Shown here in pieces: positions 1 to 5,292 of a stretch of DNA of 7,417 nucleotides. Source of the DNA: Omnitrophica bacterium RBG_13_46_9 (GTDB lineage: Bacteria; Omnitrophota; Gorgyraeia; JABMRN01; RBG-13-46-9); contig MHFD01000082.1 of the NCBI GenBank assembly GCA_001804045.1, forward strand, positions 1-7,417, written 5' to 3'. Below the pieces are notes generated by a model that did no database searches, was not told the DNA's origin, and worked only from the letters and a program-made list of their open reading frames with translations. Position 1 is the first letter of the stretch, and each line of letters starts with the position of its first letter. A program made the position numbers and the translations under genes.

Positions 1-1510
1 GCTTATATTTGATCTAAAAAACGTAAACCCGCGAGCTCGCATAAGCGTAAAACTTGTTTCGGAAGTCGGTGTCGGAACGGTCGCGGCAGGCGTTGCCAAA
101 GGAGGCGCGGACATGATTCTGATTTCAGGGGGAGACGGCGGGACAGGAGCGTCTCCGTTGAGCTCGATAAGGCACGCGGGCCTGCCATGGGAATTGGGGC
201 TCTCCGAGACTCACCAGACACTTTTATTGAACGGCCTGCGTTCCAGGGTGCGTCTTCAGACAGACGGACAGATGCGGACCGGCCGCGATGTCGCAATAGC
301 GGCTCTGCTGGGCGCTGAGGAATACGGTTTCGCGACAGCCGCTTTGGTCGCCATAGGTTGTGTCATGCTTAGACATTGCCATCTGAATAACTGCGCTGTC
401 GGTGTCGCTACACAGGATGAGATATTGGAAAGGAGATTTGGAGGTAAACCGGAATATGTAATAAACTATTTCCGTTTTGTCGCACAGGAATTAAGGGAGA
501 CCATGGCAGATATCGGCATTAGATATGTCGATGATATGATAGGCAAGACAGACTTGGTCGGCATAGATGCAAGCAGGTCCCATGGAAAGGCAAAAAACCT
601 GGATTATTCAAAAATTCTATATAAACCCGCTGTTCCCAAAACCGTGGGTACGTATTGTCAGATAAAGCAGGACTGTCATATTGACAGGGTTCTGGACAGA
701 AAATTGATCGTGCTTGCAAAACCCGCGCTTGAAAAAGCCGATCCCGTGAAATTTGAATCAGGAATCAATAATACCGACAGGGCCGTGGGCGCGATGTTGA
801 GCGGTGAAGTATGCAGGCAGTACGGAGAGGGCGCGCTTGCGGAAGGCACCATTCACGTCAGATTCAAAGGCGTAGCCGGACAGAGTTTTGGCGCTTGGTT
901 AGCTAAAGGGATAACATTCGAACTGGAGGGGATGGCCAACGATTATTTAGGCAAAGGACTTTCAGGCGGGAAAATCATAGTTTACCCATGTAAAAAAACA
1001 GGGTATAAATCCGAGAAAAACGTCATCATAGGCAACACCGCTTTTTATGGAGCTACAAGCGGGAGCGTTTACATACGCGGGGTGGCCGGTGAAAGATTTT
1101 GTGTGCGCAATTCCGGGCTCTACGCAGTAGTCGAAGGCTTAGGTGACCACGGGTGTGAGTATATGACAGGCGGAAGAGTGGCGGTTTTGGGAAAGACCGG
1201 AAGAAACTTTGCGGCGGGAATGTCCGGCGGCATAGCGTATGTCTATGACATAGAGGGCGACTTCGAGAAAAAATGCAATAAGGATATGGTCCTATTAGAG
1301 GGTGTTAAGGAGGAAGACAAAACCGCTCTTCGTAATTTGCTGCATGATCATTATAGGTACACCGGAAGCCCACGTGCTAAAAAAATACTGGATAATCTCG
1401 GAAAAGAAATCAGAAAATTTGTAAAAGTAATACCTCTAGAGTACAAACGCATAACGGAAAATGCGGAAGTGGAAAGCAGGCTGGATCTGACAGATGTGTC
1501 AGATGGCTAG
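1..1510 (+). CDS. gltB: glutamate synthase large subunit, C-terminal part (5' end outside window)
   Basis: The reading frame is open from the left edge (first full codon at base 2) to TAG at 1508-1510, giving the last 502 residues of a protein normally near 1,500 long. It is the alpha subunit of glutamate synthase, which releases ammonia from glutamine and adds it to 2-oxoglutarate at an FMN site. Visible are the end of the FMN-binding synthase domain (SVKLVSE near residue 15, GGDGGTGASP at 43-52) and the [3Fe-4S] cysteines C120, C126 and C131, spaced C-x5-C-x4-C inside RHCHLNNCAVGVATQ. The Gly-rich beta-helix domain follows, from about residue 230 (GEGALAEGTIHVRFKG, LSGGKIIVYP, GMSGGIAYVYD), then a short helical tail. 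An ATG at base 113 lies inside the synthase domain and is not the start. No intrinsic terminator follows the stop. Its partner gltD lies 803 bp downstream instead of directly adjacent. Confidence 0.97.
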   Translation, partial: LIFDLKNVNPRARISVKLVSEVGVGTVAAGVAKGGADMILISGGDGGTGASPLSSIRHAGLPWELGLSETHQTLLLNGLRSRVRLQTDGQMRTGRDVAIAALLGAEEYGFATAALVAIGCVMLRHCHLNNCAVGVATQDEILERRFGGKPEYVINYFRFVAQELRETMADIGIRYVDDMIGKTDLVGIDASRSHGKAKNLDYSKILYKPAVPKTVGTYCQIKQDCHIDRVLDRKLIVLAKPALEKADPVKFESGINNTDRAVGAMLSGEVCRQYGEGALAEGTIHVRFKGVAGQSFGAWLAKGITFELEGMANDYLGKGLSGGKIIVYPCKKTGYKSEKNVIIGNTAFYGATSGSVYIRGVAGERFCVRNSGLYAVVEGLGDHGCEYMTGGRVAVLGKTGRNFAAGMSGGIAYVYDIEGDFEKKCNKDMVLLEGVKEEDKTALRNLLHDHYRYTGSPRAKKILDNLGKEIRKFVKVIPLEYKRITENAEVESRLDLTDVSDG

Positions 1511-1519
1511 GTGAGCTCG

Positions 1520-1575
1520 TAGCTCATAGTTCTTAGCTCATAGCTCGTAGGTAATAGGTAGTAGGTTGTAAGGGA
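1520..1575. repeat. eight-unit heptamer array, TAGNNNN
   Basis: Starting ten bases after the gltB stop, TAG or TAA recurs at exactly 7-bp steps at 1520, 1527, 1534, 1541, 1548, 1555, 1562 and 1569. Units read TAGCTCA, TAGTTCT, TAGCTCA, TAGCTCG, TAGGTAA, TAGGTAG, TAGGTTG, TAAGGGA. The anchor is kept while the last four bases drift. The preceding 1512-1526 is a small palindrome (TGAGCT, 3-base loop, AGCTCA) with no T-run, so it is not an intrinsic terminator. Confidence 0.85.
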
Positions 1576-1720
1576 AGTTGCGGGAGGTTGCGGGATGTTT
1601 CTTTAGGTTTCGGGAGGCTACTAGAAGTTGCAAATGTTGCGGAGGTTGCTAAAGGTTGCATAAGTTTCATAAATTCGAAGAAAGCAACATATGCAACCTA
1701 TGAAACCTTTGCAACCTATG
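1575..1720. repeat. GTTGC / GCAAC periodic array forming a large inverted repeat
   Basis: The left part (about 1575-1671) repeats a GTTGC or GTTTC core at mostly 10-bp steps, for example GGTTGCGGGA. The right part (1684-1720) repeats the complement at an exact 9-bp step: GCAACATAT, GCAACCTAT, GAAACCTTT, GCAACCTAT, GCAAC. The halves are complementary. Bases 1653-1671 pair with 1699-1717 at 17 of 19 positions around a 27-base loop, so a cruciform or a long RNA hairpin is possible. No gene or T-run is associated. Confidence 0.8.
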
Positions 1721-1757
1721 CAACATAAAACGGGAAAAACTATAATACAACGAAAAC

Positions 1758-1807
1758 GCAACCTTAAGAAACCTTAAGCAACCTTAAGTAACCTTAAGAA
1801 ACCTCCG
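1758..1807. repeat. five-unit 10-bp tandem repeat, GNAACCTTAA
   Basis: Five consecutive decamers: GCAACCTTAA (1758), GAAACCTTAA (1768), GCAACCTTAA (1778), GTAACCTTAA (1788) and GAAACCTCCG (1798). The second base of each unit varies and the rest is near constant until the last unit decays. It shares the GNAAC core with the arrays at 1684-1720 and 2073-2112, so these look like one repeat design. Confidence 0.9.
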
Positions 1808-1826
1808 GTGTTTACGGACACTCGTT

Positions 1827-1899
1827 ACGTAGGACGTAGGACGTCCGCTCCCTTCGCCTTTCGACAAACTTAGGGCTAGGTCGCTGGGACGTAGGACGA
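1827..1899. repeat. ACGTAGG heptamers flanking a degenerate 'ALSLSKG' dispersed repeat
   Basis: Heptamers ACGTAGG, ACGTAGG, ACGTCCG run from 1827 to 1847, and the related word GACGTAGGACGA recurs at 1888-1899. Between them, the minus strand of 1856-1876 reads in one frame as ALSLSKG. This matches, with about three base differences, the short dispersed repeat that yields ALSLSKG in many spurious ORFs of environmental genomes. That identification is from memory of the family. A 63-residue minus-strand ORF across this region is an artefact of the repeat. Confidence 0.65.
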
Positions 1900-1910
1900 T
1901 TCGAGCCCGT

Positions 1911-2010
1911 GTCATTGCGGGCGACCTTGTTTTAGGTAAGCGGAGCGCGACCGAAGGAAGCCCCGAATACCACAATAAGATATATAGGCCATGAGGGGTG
2001 GCAATCTCAG
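1911..2010. repeat. degenerate dispersed palindromic element, TCATTGCG...GGCAATCTC type
   Basis: The stretch opens with GTCATTGCGGGCGACC and closes with GTGGCAATCTCAG, with a GCGACCGAAGGAAGC core between. ATTGC at 1914-1918 and GCAAT at 2001-2005 are complementary ends. The layout resembles the short non-coding repeat with TCATTGCGAGC and GCAATCTC ends that occurs in many copies in various bacterial genomes. This copy looks decayed and enlarged in the middle. The family assignment is by recalled pattern and no search was made. Confidence 0.55.
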
Positions 2011-2012
2011 AC

Positions 2013-2068
2013 TAGCTCATGGCTCATAGCTCGTAGCTGATGACTGAAAGCCGATAGCTCTTAGGAAG
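2013..2068. repeat. second eight-unit heptamer array, TAGNNNN
   Basis: Eight consecutive 7-bp units start at 2013: TAGCTCA, TGGCTCA, TAGCTCG, TAGCTGA, TGACTGA, AAGCCGA, TAGCTCT, TAGGAAG. The orientation is the same as in the array at 1520-1575, and the dominant unit (TAGCTCA/TAGCTCG) is identical. Fifteen of 16 bases at 2021-2036 match 1535-1550. Confidence 0.85.
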
Positions 2069-2072
2069 AAAC

Positions 2073-2170
2073 TCATTGAAACTTGTTGAAACTCATAGAT
2101 ACTCATTGAAACGAACTCGATGGAAATATAATTGAAACACGATTGAAATACAGCGGAAATACATTGACTC
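2073..2170. repeat. TTGAAAC periodic array
   Basis: Four exact decamers start at 2073: TCATTGAAAC, TTGTTGAAAC, TCATAGATAC, TCATTGAAAC. Looser TTGAAAC, TTGAAAT and CGAAAC words continue to about 2170 at irregular steps. There are no conserved long repeats with unique spacers, so this is not CRISPR. Within it, TTGAAA (2106-2111) and TATAAT (2127-2132) lie 15 bp apart and could act as a weak promoter for gltD, though the short spacing and repetitive origin make that doubtful. Confidence 0.7.
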
Positions 2171-2216
2171 GAAACACTATAAACGAACCTCCCCAACCTA
2201 CGAGATTGGACCTTAA

Positions 2217-2248
2217 CCAGTTCCGGAACCGCCCGGTCCCGGAACTGG
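2217..2248. repeat. GC-rich stem-loop upstream of gltD
   Basis: Bases 2217-2226 (CCAGTTCCGG) pair perfectly with 2239-2248. After one A/C mismatch, three further pairs close a GCCC tetraloop at 2231-2234. A run of six T lies at 2263-2268, but 14 bases separate it from the stem, so it is a poor intrinsic terminator. It could be a structural element of the gltD leader or another mobile palindrome. Confidence 0.65.
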
Positions 2249-2268
2249 CAATAAATATGAACTTTTTT

Positions 2269-2296
2269 CTAAGAGCTATGAGCTAAGAGTTAGGGG
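2269..2296. repeat. heptamer array in inverted orientation, next to the gltD start
   Basis: From 2270 the units read TAAGAGC, TATGAGC, TAAGAGT, TAGGGGA at 7-bp steps. Their reverse complement reads TAACTCT, TAGCTCA, TAGCTCT, TAG, the same words as the array after gltB. Bases 2269-2289 are thus an inverted copy of 1530-1550. The array ends only a few bases before the gltD ribosome binding site (GAGG, 2305-2308). Confidence 0.8.
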
Positions 2297-2313
2297 ATAT
2301 ATGCGAGGCAAAA

Positions 2314-3861
2314 ATGGGTGATTCCGGAGCATTCTTAAAAATAGGAAGGCAAGTAGGGGAACAGAGGCCCGTATGCGAACGTATACGCGATTATGGCGAA
2401 TCATTGCTTTTGCGTCCGTATAAACAGTCGCAGGAACAGGCGTCACGTTGCATGGATTGCGGGACACCATTTTGCCATTGGGGGTGCCCGATAGGAAACT
2501 ATATCCCTGAATGGAATGATCTTGTGTCCCGTGGACACTGGAAAAAGGCCTATGAACTTCTGGAGGCGACAAATGATATGCCGGAAATAACCGGCAGGGT
2601 CTGCCCGGCACTTTGTGAATACGCGTGTGTGTTGGGAATAAATGACGAGCCGGTGACCATCAGAGAAAACGAATTGGCAATTATTGAGCATGCTTTCAGA
2701 AAAGGTTTTGTAAGACCCCGGCCTCCGAGAAGGCGTACCGGCAAGAAAATCGCGGTCATAGGTTCCGGACCTTCCGGCCTATCATGCGCTGTCCGGCTTA
2801 ATAGAGCCGGCCATAGCGTAGTGGTGTTTGAGAAAGATAAAAAAATAGGCGGGATTTTGCGTTACGGTATACCGGATTTTAAGCTCGAGAAGCATGTCAT
2901 AGAGAGAAGGCTTTATGTATGGAAGAAGGAAGGGGTCGAGTTTAAAACGGGGGTCAACGTAGGCAAGGACTTGGATGCATCAAAATTAATAAGAGAGTTT
3001 GACGCGGTTTGTCTGACAATGGGATCGCGCGTTCCGAGGGATCTGAATATAGAAGGAAGGGGTCTTGAGGGAATACATTATGCCATGGATTATCTTGCAC
3101 AGTCGAATATGAGAGTGGCCGGCGAAAAAATACCTAAGCGCAAGGTCATCGACGCCAAAGATAAGAAGGTCCTCATTATCGGCGGCGGCGACAGCGGGGC
3201 GGATTGCGTGGGGATCGCGCATAGACAGGGTGCAGCCTGTTGCGTTCAGATAGAGCTGTTGGAAAAGCCGCCGGAATGTCGGACAGAAGATTATCCGTGG
3301 CCGGCATACCCCATGATTTTAAAGACCTCTACGAGTCATGAAGAAGGCGGTGAACGGATATGGAGCATTCTGACAAAAAGGTTCACAGGAAAAAACGGGC
3401 ATGTAAAGAGGGTTTCTTGCGTTAAGGTGGAATTTAACCCGCCTTCGCGGAATTCCCCACCTGTAAGAGTAGGGATGGGTAGCGAAGAGAATTCCGCTTC
3501 GGCGAGGTTTCCGCTTGAGAGAAAAGATTCCACACCTGTAAGGGTGCCGAGCTTCAAGAAGGAAGATAAAAACACCTGTCCCATAATGAAAGAGATTCCA
3601 GAAAGCGAGTTCGAAATAGAAGCTGATTTGGTTATTCTTGCGGTAGGCTTTCTTTATCCCGAGCGGAAAGGGCTGATTTCGAAATTGGATATCGATTTAG
3701 ACGGACGGGGCAATGTAAAGACTGACAGAGATTATATGACCTCAAAAAAAGGGGTATTCGCCGCGGGAGACGCACGAAAGGGACAGTCCCTGATTGTGTG
3801 GGCTATCTCCGAAGGCCGCGACGCCGCTCATAGTATCGATAGATATCTTAAAGCAGTATAG
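2314..3861 (+). CDS. gltD: glutamate synthase small subunit, with an in-frame insert
   Basis: The 515-residue protein is the NADPH-oxidising beta subunit of glutamate synthase; it passes electrons through FAD and Fe-S clusters to the GltB FMN site. The N-terminal Fe-S domain shows C46, C49, C54 and C58 (CMDCGTPFCHWGC) and C97, C101 and C105 (CPALCEYAC). The FAD Rossmann motif GSGPSG is at 150-155, the NADPH motif GGGDSG at 290-295, and the second FAD contact AAGDARKGQSLIVWA at 483-497. ATG at 2314 is preceded by GAGG five bases upstream. Family members such as the E. coli and B. subtilis proteins are roughly 470-495 long. The excess here sits between VKVEF (ending at 374) and KEIPESE (from 426), a variable loop ahead of the ADLVILAVGF strand, where about 40 residues of low-complexity, repeat-derived sequence are inserted in frame. 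All catalytic motifs remain, so the protein is probably active. Confidence 0.96.
   Translation: MGDSGAFLKIGRQVGEQRPVCERIRDYGESLLLRPYKQSQEQASRCMDCGTPFCHWGCPIGNYIPEWNDLVSRGHWKKAYELLEATNDMPEITGRVCPALCEYACVLGINDEPVTIRENELAIIEHAFRKGFVRPRPPRRRTGKKIAVIGSGPSGLSCAVRLNRAGHSVVVFEKDKKIGGILRYGIPDFKLEKHVIERRLYVWKKEGVEFKTGVNVGKDLDASKLIREFDAVCLTMGSRVPRDLNIEGRGLEGIHYAMDYLAQSNMRVAGEKIPKRKVIDAKDKKVLIIGGGDSGADCVGIAHRQGAACCVQIELLEKPPECRTEDYPWPAYPMILKTSTSHEEGGERIWSILTKRFTGKNGHVKRVSCVKVEFNPPSRNSPPVRVGMGSEENSASARFPLERKDSTPVRVPSFKKEDKNTCPIMKEIPESEFEIEADLVILAVGFLYPERKGLISKLDIDLDGRGNVKTDRDYMTSKKGVFAAGDARKGQSLIVWAISEGRDAAHSIDRYLKAV
3447..3558 (+). repeat. repeat-derived in-frame insert inside gltD
   Basis: Two 19-bp direct copies, at 3452-3470 and 3527-3545, match at 17 of 19 positions and lie exactly 75 bp (25 codons) apart in the same frame, coding NSPPVRV and DSTPVRV. 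GCGGAATTC at 3447-3455 is the exact inverse of GAATTCCGC at 3489-3497, so the first copy sits inside a palindrome. TTCCGCTT also occurs twice (3492, 3509). The encoded segment, about residues 378-415, is Ser/Pro/Arg/Glu-rich and has no counterpart in the GltD proteins I can recall. It resembles in behaviour the Rickettsia palindromic elements that insert in frame, though the sequence is different. Confidence 0.75.
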
Positions 3862-3909
3862 TGGTGTAGCCGAACATTTAAAATATAACAAAGTCCGGTA
3901 AAATTGTGC

Positions 3910-3938
3910 TTGACTAATATGTCAAAATATCAGATAAT
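3910..3938 (+). promoter_or_regulatory. sigma70-type promoter candidate in the gltD-carA spacer
   Basis: TTGACT (3910-3915) and GATAAT (3933-3938) are each one base from consensus and separated by the ideal 17 bp, predicting a transcript start near 3945. The -35 box is part of a dyad, TTGAC-N6-GTCAA (3910-3925), which could be an operator half-site pair. A transcript from here would run into the hairpin at 3979-4015 before reaching carA, suggesting a regulated leader. Confidence 0.55.
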
Positions 3939-3978
3939 CGAATTGACAGATAAAACGAAGGCGTTAAAGCAGAACAAG

Positions 3979-4015
3979 GACGTTCTGTCCCTGAAGGATG
4001 GAGCGTCTTTTTTTT
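3979..4015 (+). terminator. intrinsic terminator, possibly a carA leader attenuator
   Basis: Bases 3979-3990 pair with 3996-4007 without interruption (12 pairs, three of them G-U) around a CTGAA loop, followed directly by eight T (4008-4015). This is a textbook Rho-independent terminator. It lies 118 bp after the gltD stop and 64 bp before the carA start. It may simply end the glt transcript. Alternatively, being downstream of the promoter at 3910-3938, it may attenuate carAB. Competing pairings exist: CAGAAC (3970-3975) with GTTCTG (3982-3987), and GACAGA (3945-3950) with TCTGTC (3984-3989); either would break the terminator stem. Confidence 0.8.
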
Positions 4016-4042
4016 GTGTGTATTTCGGGAAAGGTCTATATT
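4014..4042 (+). promoter_or_regulatory. weak alternative promoter for carA
   Basis: TTGTGT (4014-4019) and TATATT (4037-4042) are 17 bp apart. The -10 box is five of six to consensus but the -35 only three of six. If used, carAB would be transcribed from after the terminator, and the hairpin would belong to the glt operon only. This is the main alternative to the attenuator reading. Confidence 0.3.
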
Positions 4043-4067
4043 TTACGCGTAAAGAAGAGAGCGAATT

Positions 4068-4073
4068 AGGTGA
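4068..4073 (+). promoter_or_regulatory. ribosome binding site deciding the carA start
   Basis: AGGTGA (extended to AGGTGAT, complementary to the 3' end of 16S rRNA) lies five bases ahead of ATG 4079. An in-frame GTG at 4070 would overlap this site and add only three residues (reading MIK), so ATG 4079 is preferred. Confidence 0.8.
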
Positions 4074-4078
4074 TAAAA

Positions 4079-5179
4079 ATGAAGCAGAAAAAAGCATTAT
4101 TGGCGCTTGAAGACGGCACAGTCTTTGAAGGTGTGTCATTTGGCGCTAAAGGTGAAGCCTGCGGAGAGGTAGTTTTCAATACCAGTATGGCGGGTTATCA
4201 GGAGATAATTACCGACCCTTCCTATAAAGGCCAGATTGTAATCATGACCTACCCCCTTATCGGTAATTACGGCGTAAATTCCAGAGATGTCGAGTCTGGG
4301 AGACCTTTTGTCGAGGGTTTTGTTGTCAAAGAATGCAGCTTCGCCCCCAGTAACTGGCGTTCCGAACACAGTCTTGATGAGTATCTTAAAAATAATGGAA
4401 TAATGGGTGTCGGGGACATAGATACCCGCGCGCTTACACGACATATCCGTCTTGAAGGCGCGATGAGAGCCGTGCTTTCCACGGAGGACCTGGATGAAAA
4501 AAGCCTTGTAAAAAAGGCGAAGTCTTCACCGGGTCTTATCGGCAGGGATTTGGTAAAAGACGTTACGTCCGATAAGATCAGCCATTGGAACAGAGCGGGA
4601 AAATATAAGGTAGTAGTTATCGACTGCGGGGTCAAATTGAATATCTTAAGAGAATTAGCCAATAATAGGTGTAATGTGTCGGTTGTTCCCGCAAATACCA
4701 AACCGGAACATATTTTACAGATGAAACCGCACGGCGTGCTTCTTTCCAACGGACCCGGCGATCCGGCAGGGGTCCCATACGTTGTAGAGACGGTTAGGAA
4801 ATTGATGGGGAAACTCCCTATTTTTGGCATCTGCCTGGGGCAACAGATGTTGGGATTGGCCTTAGGGGGCAGGACCTATAAACTTAAATTTGGCCACCAC
4901 GGCGGGAATCACCCGGTAAAGGATTTAAAGACCGGGAAAATAGCCATCACTGTCCAGAACCACGGATTCTGTGTGGATATCGATTCATTGAATAAAAGAG
5001 AGATAGAAGTAACGCATATTAATTTAAACGATAATACGCTGGAAGGGATCAGGCACAGGAAGCTGCCCATTTTTTCAGTGCAGTTTCATCCCGAAGCCTC
5101 GCCGGGACCGCACGACGCGAGGTATCTTTTCGGGGAGTTTGTGAAGATGATGGATAGGTTTAAACGGGGGACACGATAA
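4079..5179 (+). CDS. carA: carbamoyl-phosphate synthetase small (glutaminase) subunit
   Basis: The 366-residue protein hydrolyses glutamine and channels the ammonia to CarB for carbamoyl phosphate, precursor of pyrimidines and arginine. The N-terminal CPSase small-chain domain is complete ([44 protein letters not shown]). The class I glutamine amidotransferase domain follows, with nucleophile C252 in GICLGQQ, the oxyanion-region motif LSNGPGDP, and the catalytic pair H337 and E339 in [12 protein letters not shown]. Length matches the family. The start is set by the AGGTGA site just upstream. carB follows after a 113-bp spacer in the same direction, consistent with a carAB operon. The spacer is longer than usual because of heptamer repeats, the first of which overlaps the carA stop codon. 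Confidence 0.97.
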   Translation: MKQKKALLALEDGTVFEGVSFGAKGEACGEVVFNTSMAGYQEIITDPSYKGQIVIMTYPLIGNYGVNSRDVESGRPFVEGFVVKECSFAPSNWRSEHSLDEYLKNNGIMGVGDIDTRALTRHIRLEGAMRAVLSTEDLDEKSLVKKAKSSPGLIGRDLVKDVTSDKISHWNRAGKYKVVVIDCGVKLNILRELANNRCNVSVVPANTKPEHILQMKPHGVLLSNGPGDPAGVPYVVETVRKLMGKLPIFGICLGQQMLGLALGGRTYKLKFGHHGGNHPVKDLKTGKIAITVQNHGFCVDIDSLNKREIEVTHINLNDNTLEGIRHRKLPIFSVQFHPEASPGPHDARYLFGEFVKMMDRFKRGTR

Positions 5180-5275
5180 GCGTCTAGCGTCTAGAAATGG
5201 CATTTATTGTTTTTCCTTAAAGGGATGTTAAATGCGTATACCAGACGCTAGCCGCCAGACGCTATACGCTAGAAT
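5178..5275. repeat. inverted heptamer arrays between carA and carB
   Basis: At the carA stop the sequence reads AAGCGTC, TAGCGTC, TAG at 7-bp steps (5178-5194). At 5241-5275 it reads CCAGACG, CTAGCCG, CCAGACG, CTATACG, CTAGAAT, five heptamers mostly in reverse-complement orientation. Bases 5184-5192 pair exactly with 5243-5251, and GCGTATA (5234-5240) pairs with TATACGC (5264-5270). A hairpin in the carAB mRNA is therefore possible. There is no T-run after the second arm, so it is not an intrinsic terminator. Confidence 0.8.
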
Positions 5276-5292
5276 CAATATCGGTTAACAAA

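Larger units (their letters stand above)
1511..2313. other. gene-free, repeat-filled spacer between gltB and gltD
   Basis: No plausible coding region lies in these 803 bp on either strand. The stretch is a patchwork of short tandem arrays and degenerate dispersed repeats, listed separately. Its outer ends carry heptamer arrays in opposite orientation: 1530-1550 and 2269-2289 are inverted copies matching at 19 of 21 positions. gltB and gltD are usually adjacent or overlapping, so the spacer looks like accumulated insertions. No transposase or recombinase remnant is seen. Confidence 0.8.

Noticed and set aside
1784..1975. 63-residue minus-strand ORF
   Set aside because: It is composed of dispersed repeats (it contains the ALSLSKG signature and decamer sequence) and shows no recognisable protein features.
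2073..2170. GAAAC-ending repeats resembling CRISPR repeat ends
   Set aside because: Units are only 10 bp, degenerate and directly tandem. There are no 23-37-bp repeats, no spacers and no cas genes.
2217..2268. Intrinsic terminator before gltD
   Set aside because: The stem is good, but the six-T run begins 14 bases after it, so it does not fit the Rho-independent pattern.
1530..2289. An intact transposon or MITE spanning the gltB-gltD spacer
   Set aside because: The inverted ends are themselves parts of heptamer arrays that also occur mid-spacer and near carB. There is no transposase and I found no clear target-site duplication.
3945..4007. PyrR-binding loop in the carA leader
   Set aside because: I see no match to the conserved purine-rich PyrR loop, so the specific mechanism is not claimed.
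3998..4069. 23-codon ORF ending just before carA, a possible leader peptide
   Set aside because: Its ATG lies inside the terminator hairpin with GAAGG directly abutting it, too close to act as a ribosome binding site. There is no run of regulatory codons.
3904..4110. 68-residue plus-strand ORF ahead of carA
   Set aside because: It needs a TTG start without a ribosome binding site, overlaps the promoter, runs through the terminator T-run and overlaps carA.
4267..4830. 187-residue minus-strand ORF opposite carA
   Set aside because: It lies wholly antisense to a clearly conserved gene and has no recognisable domain.
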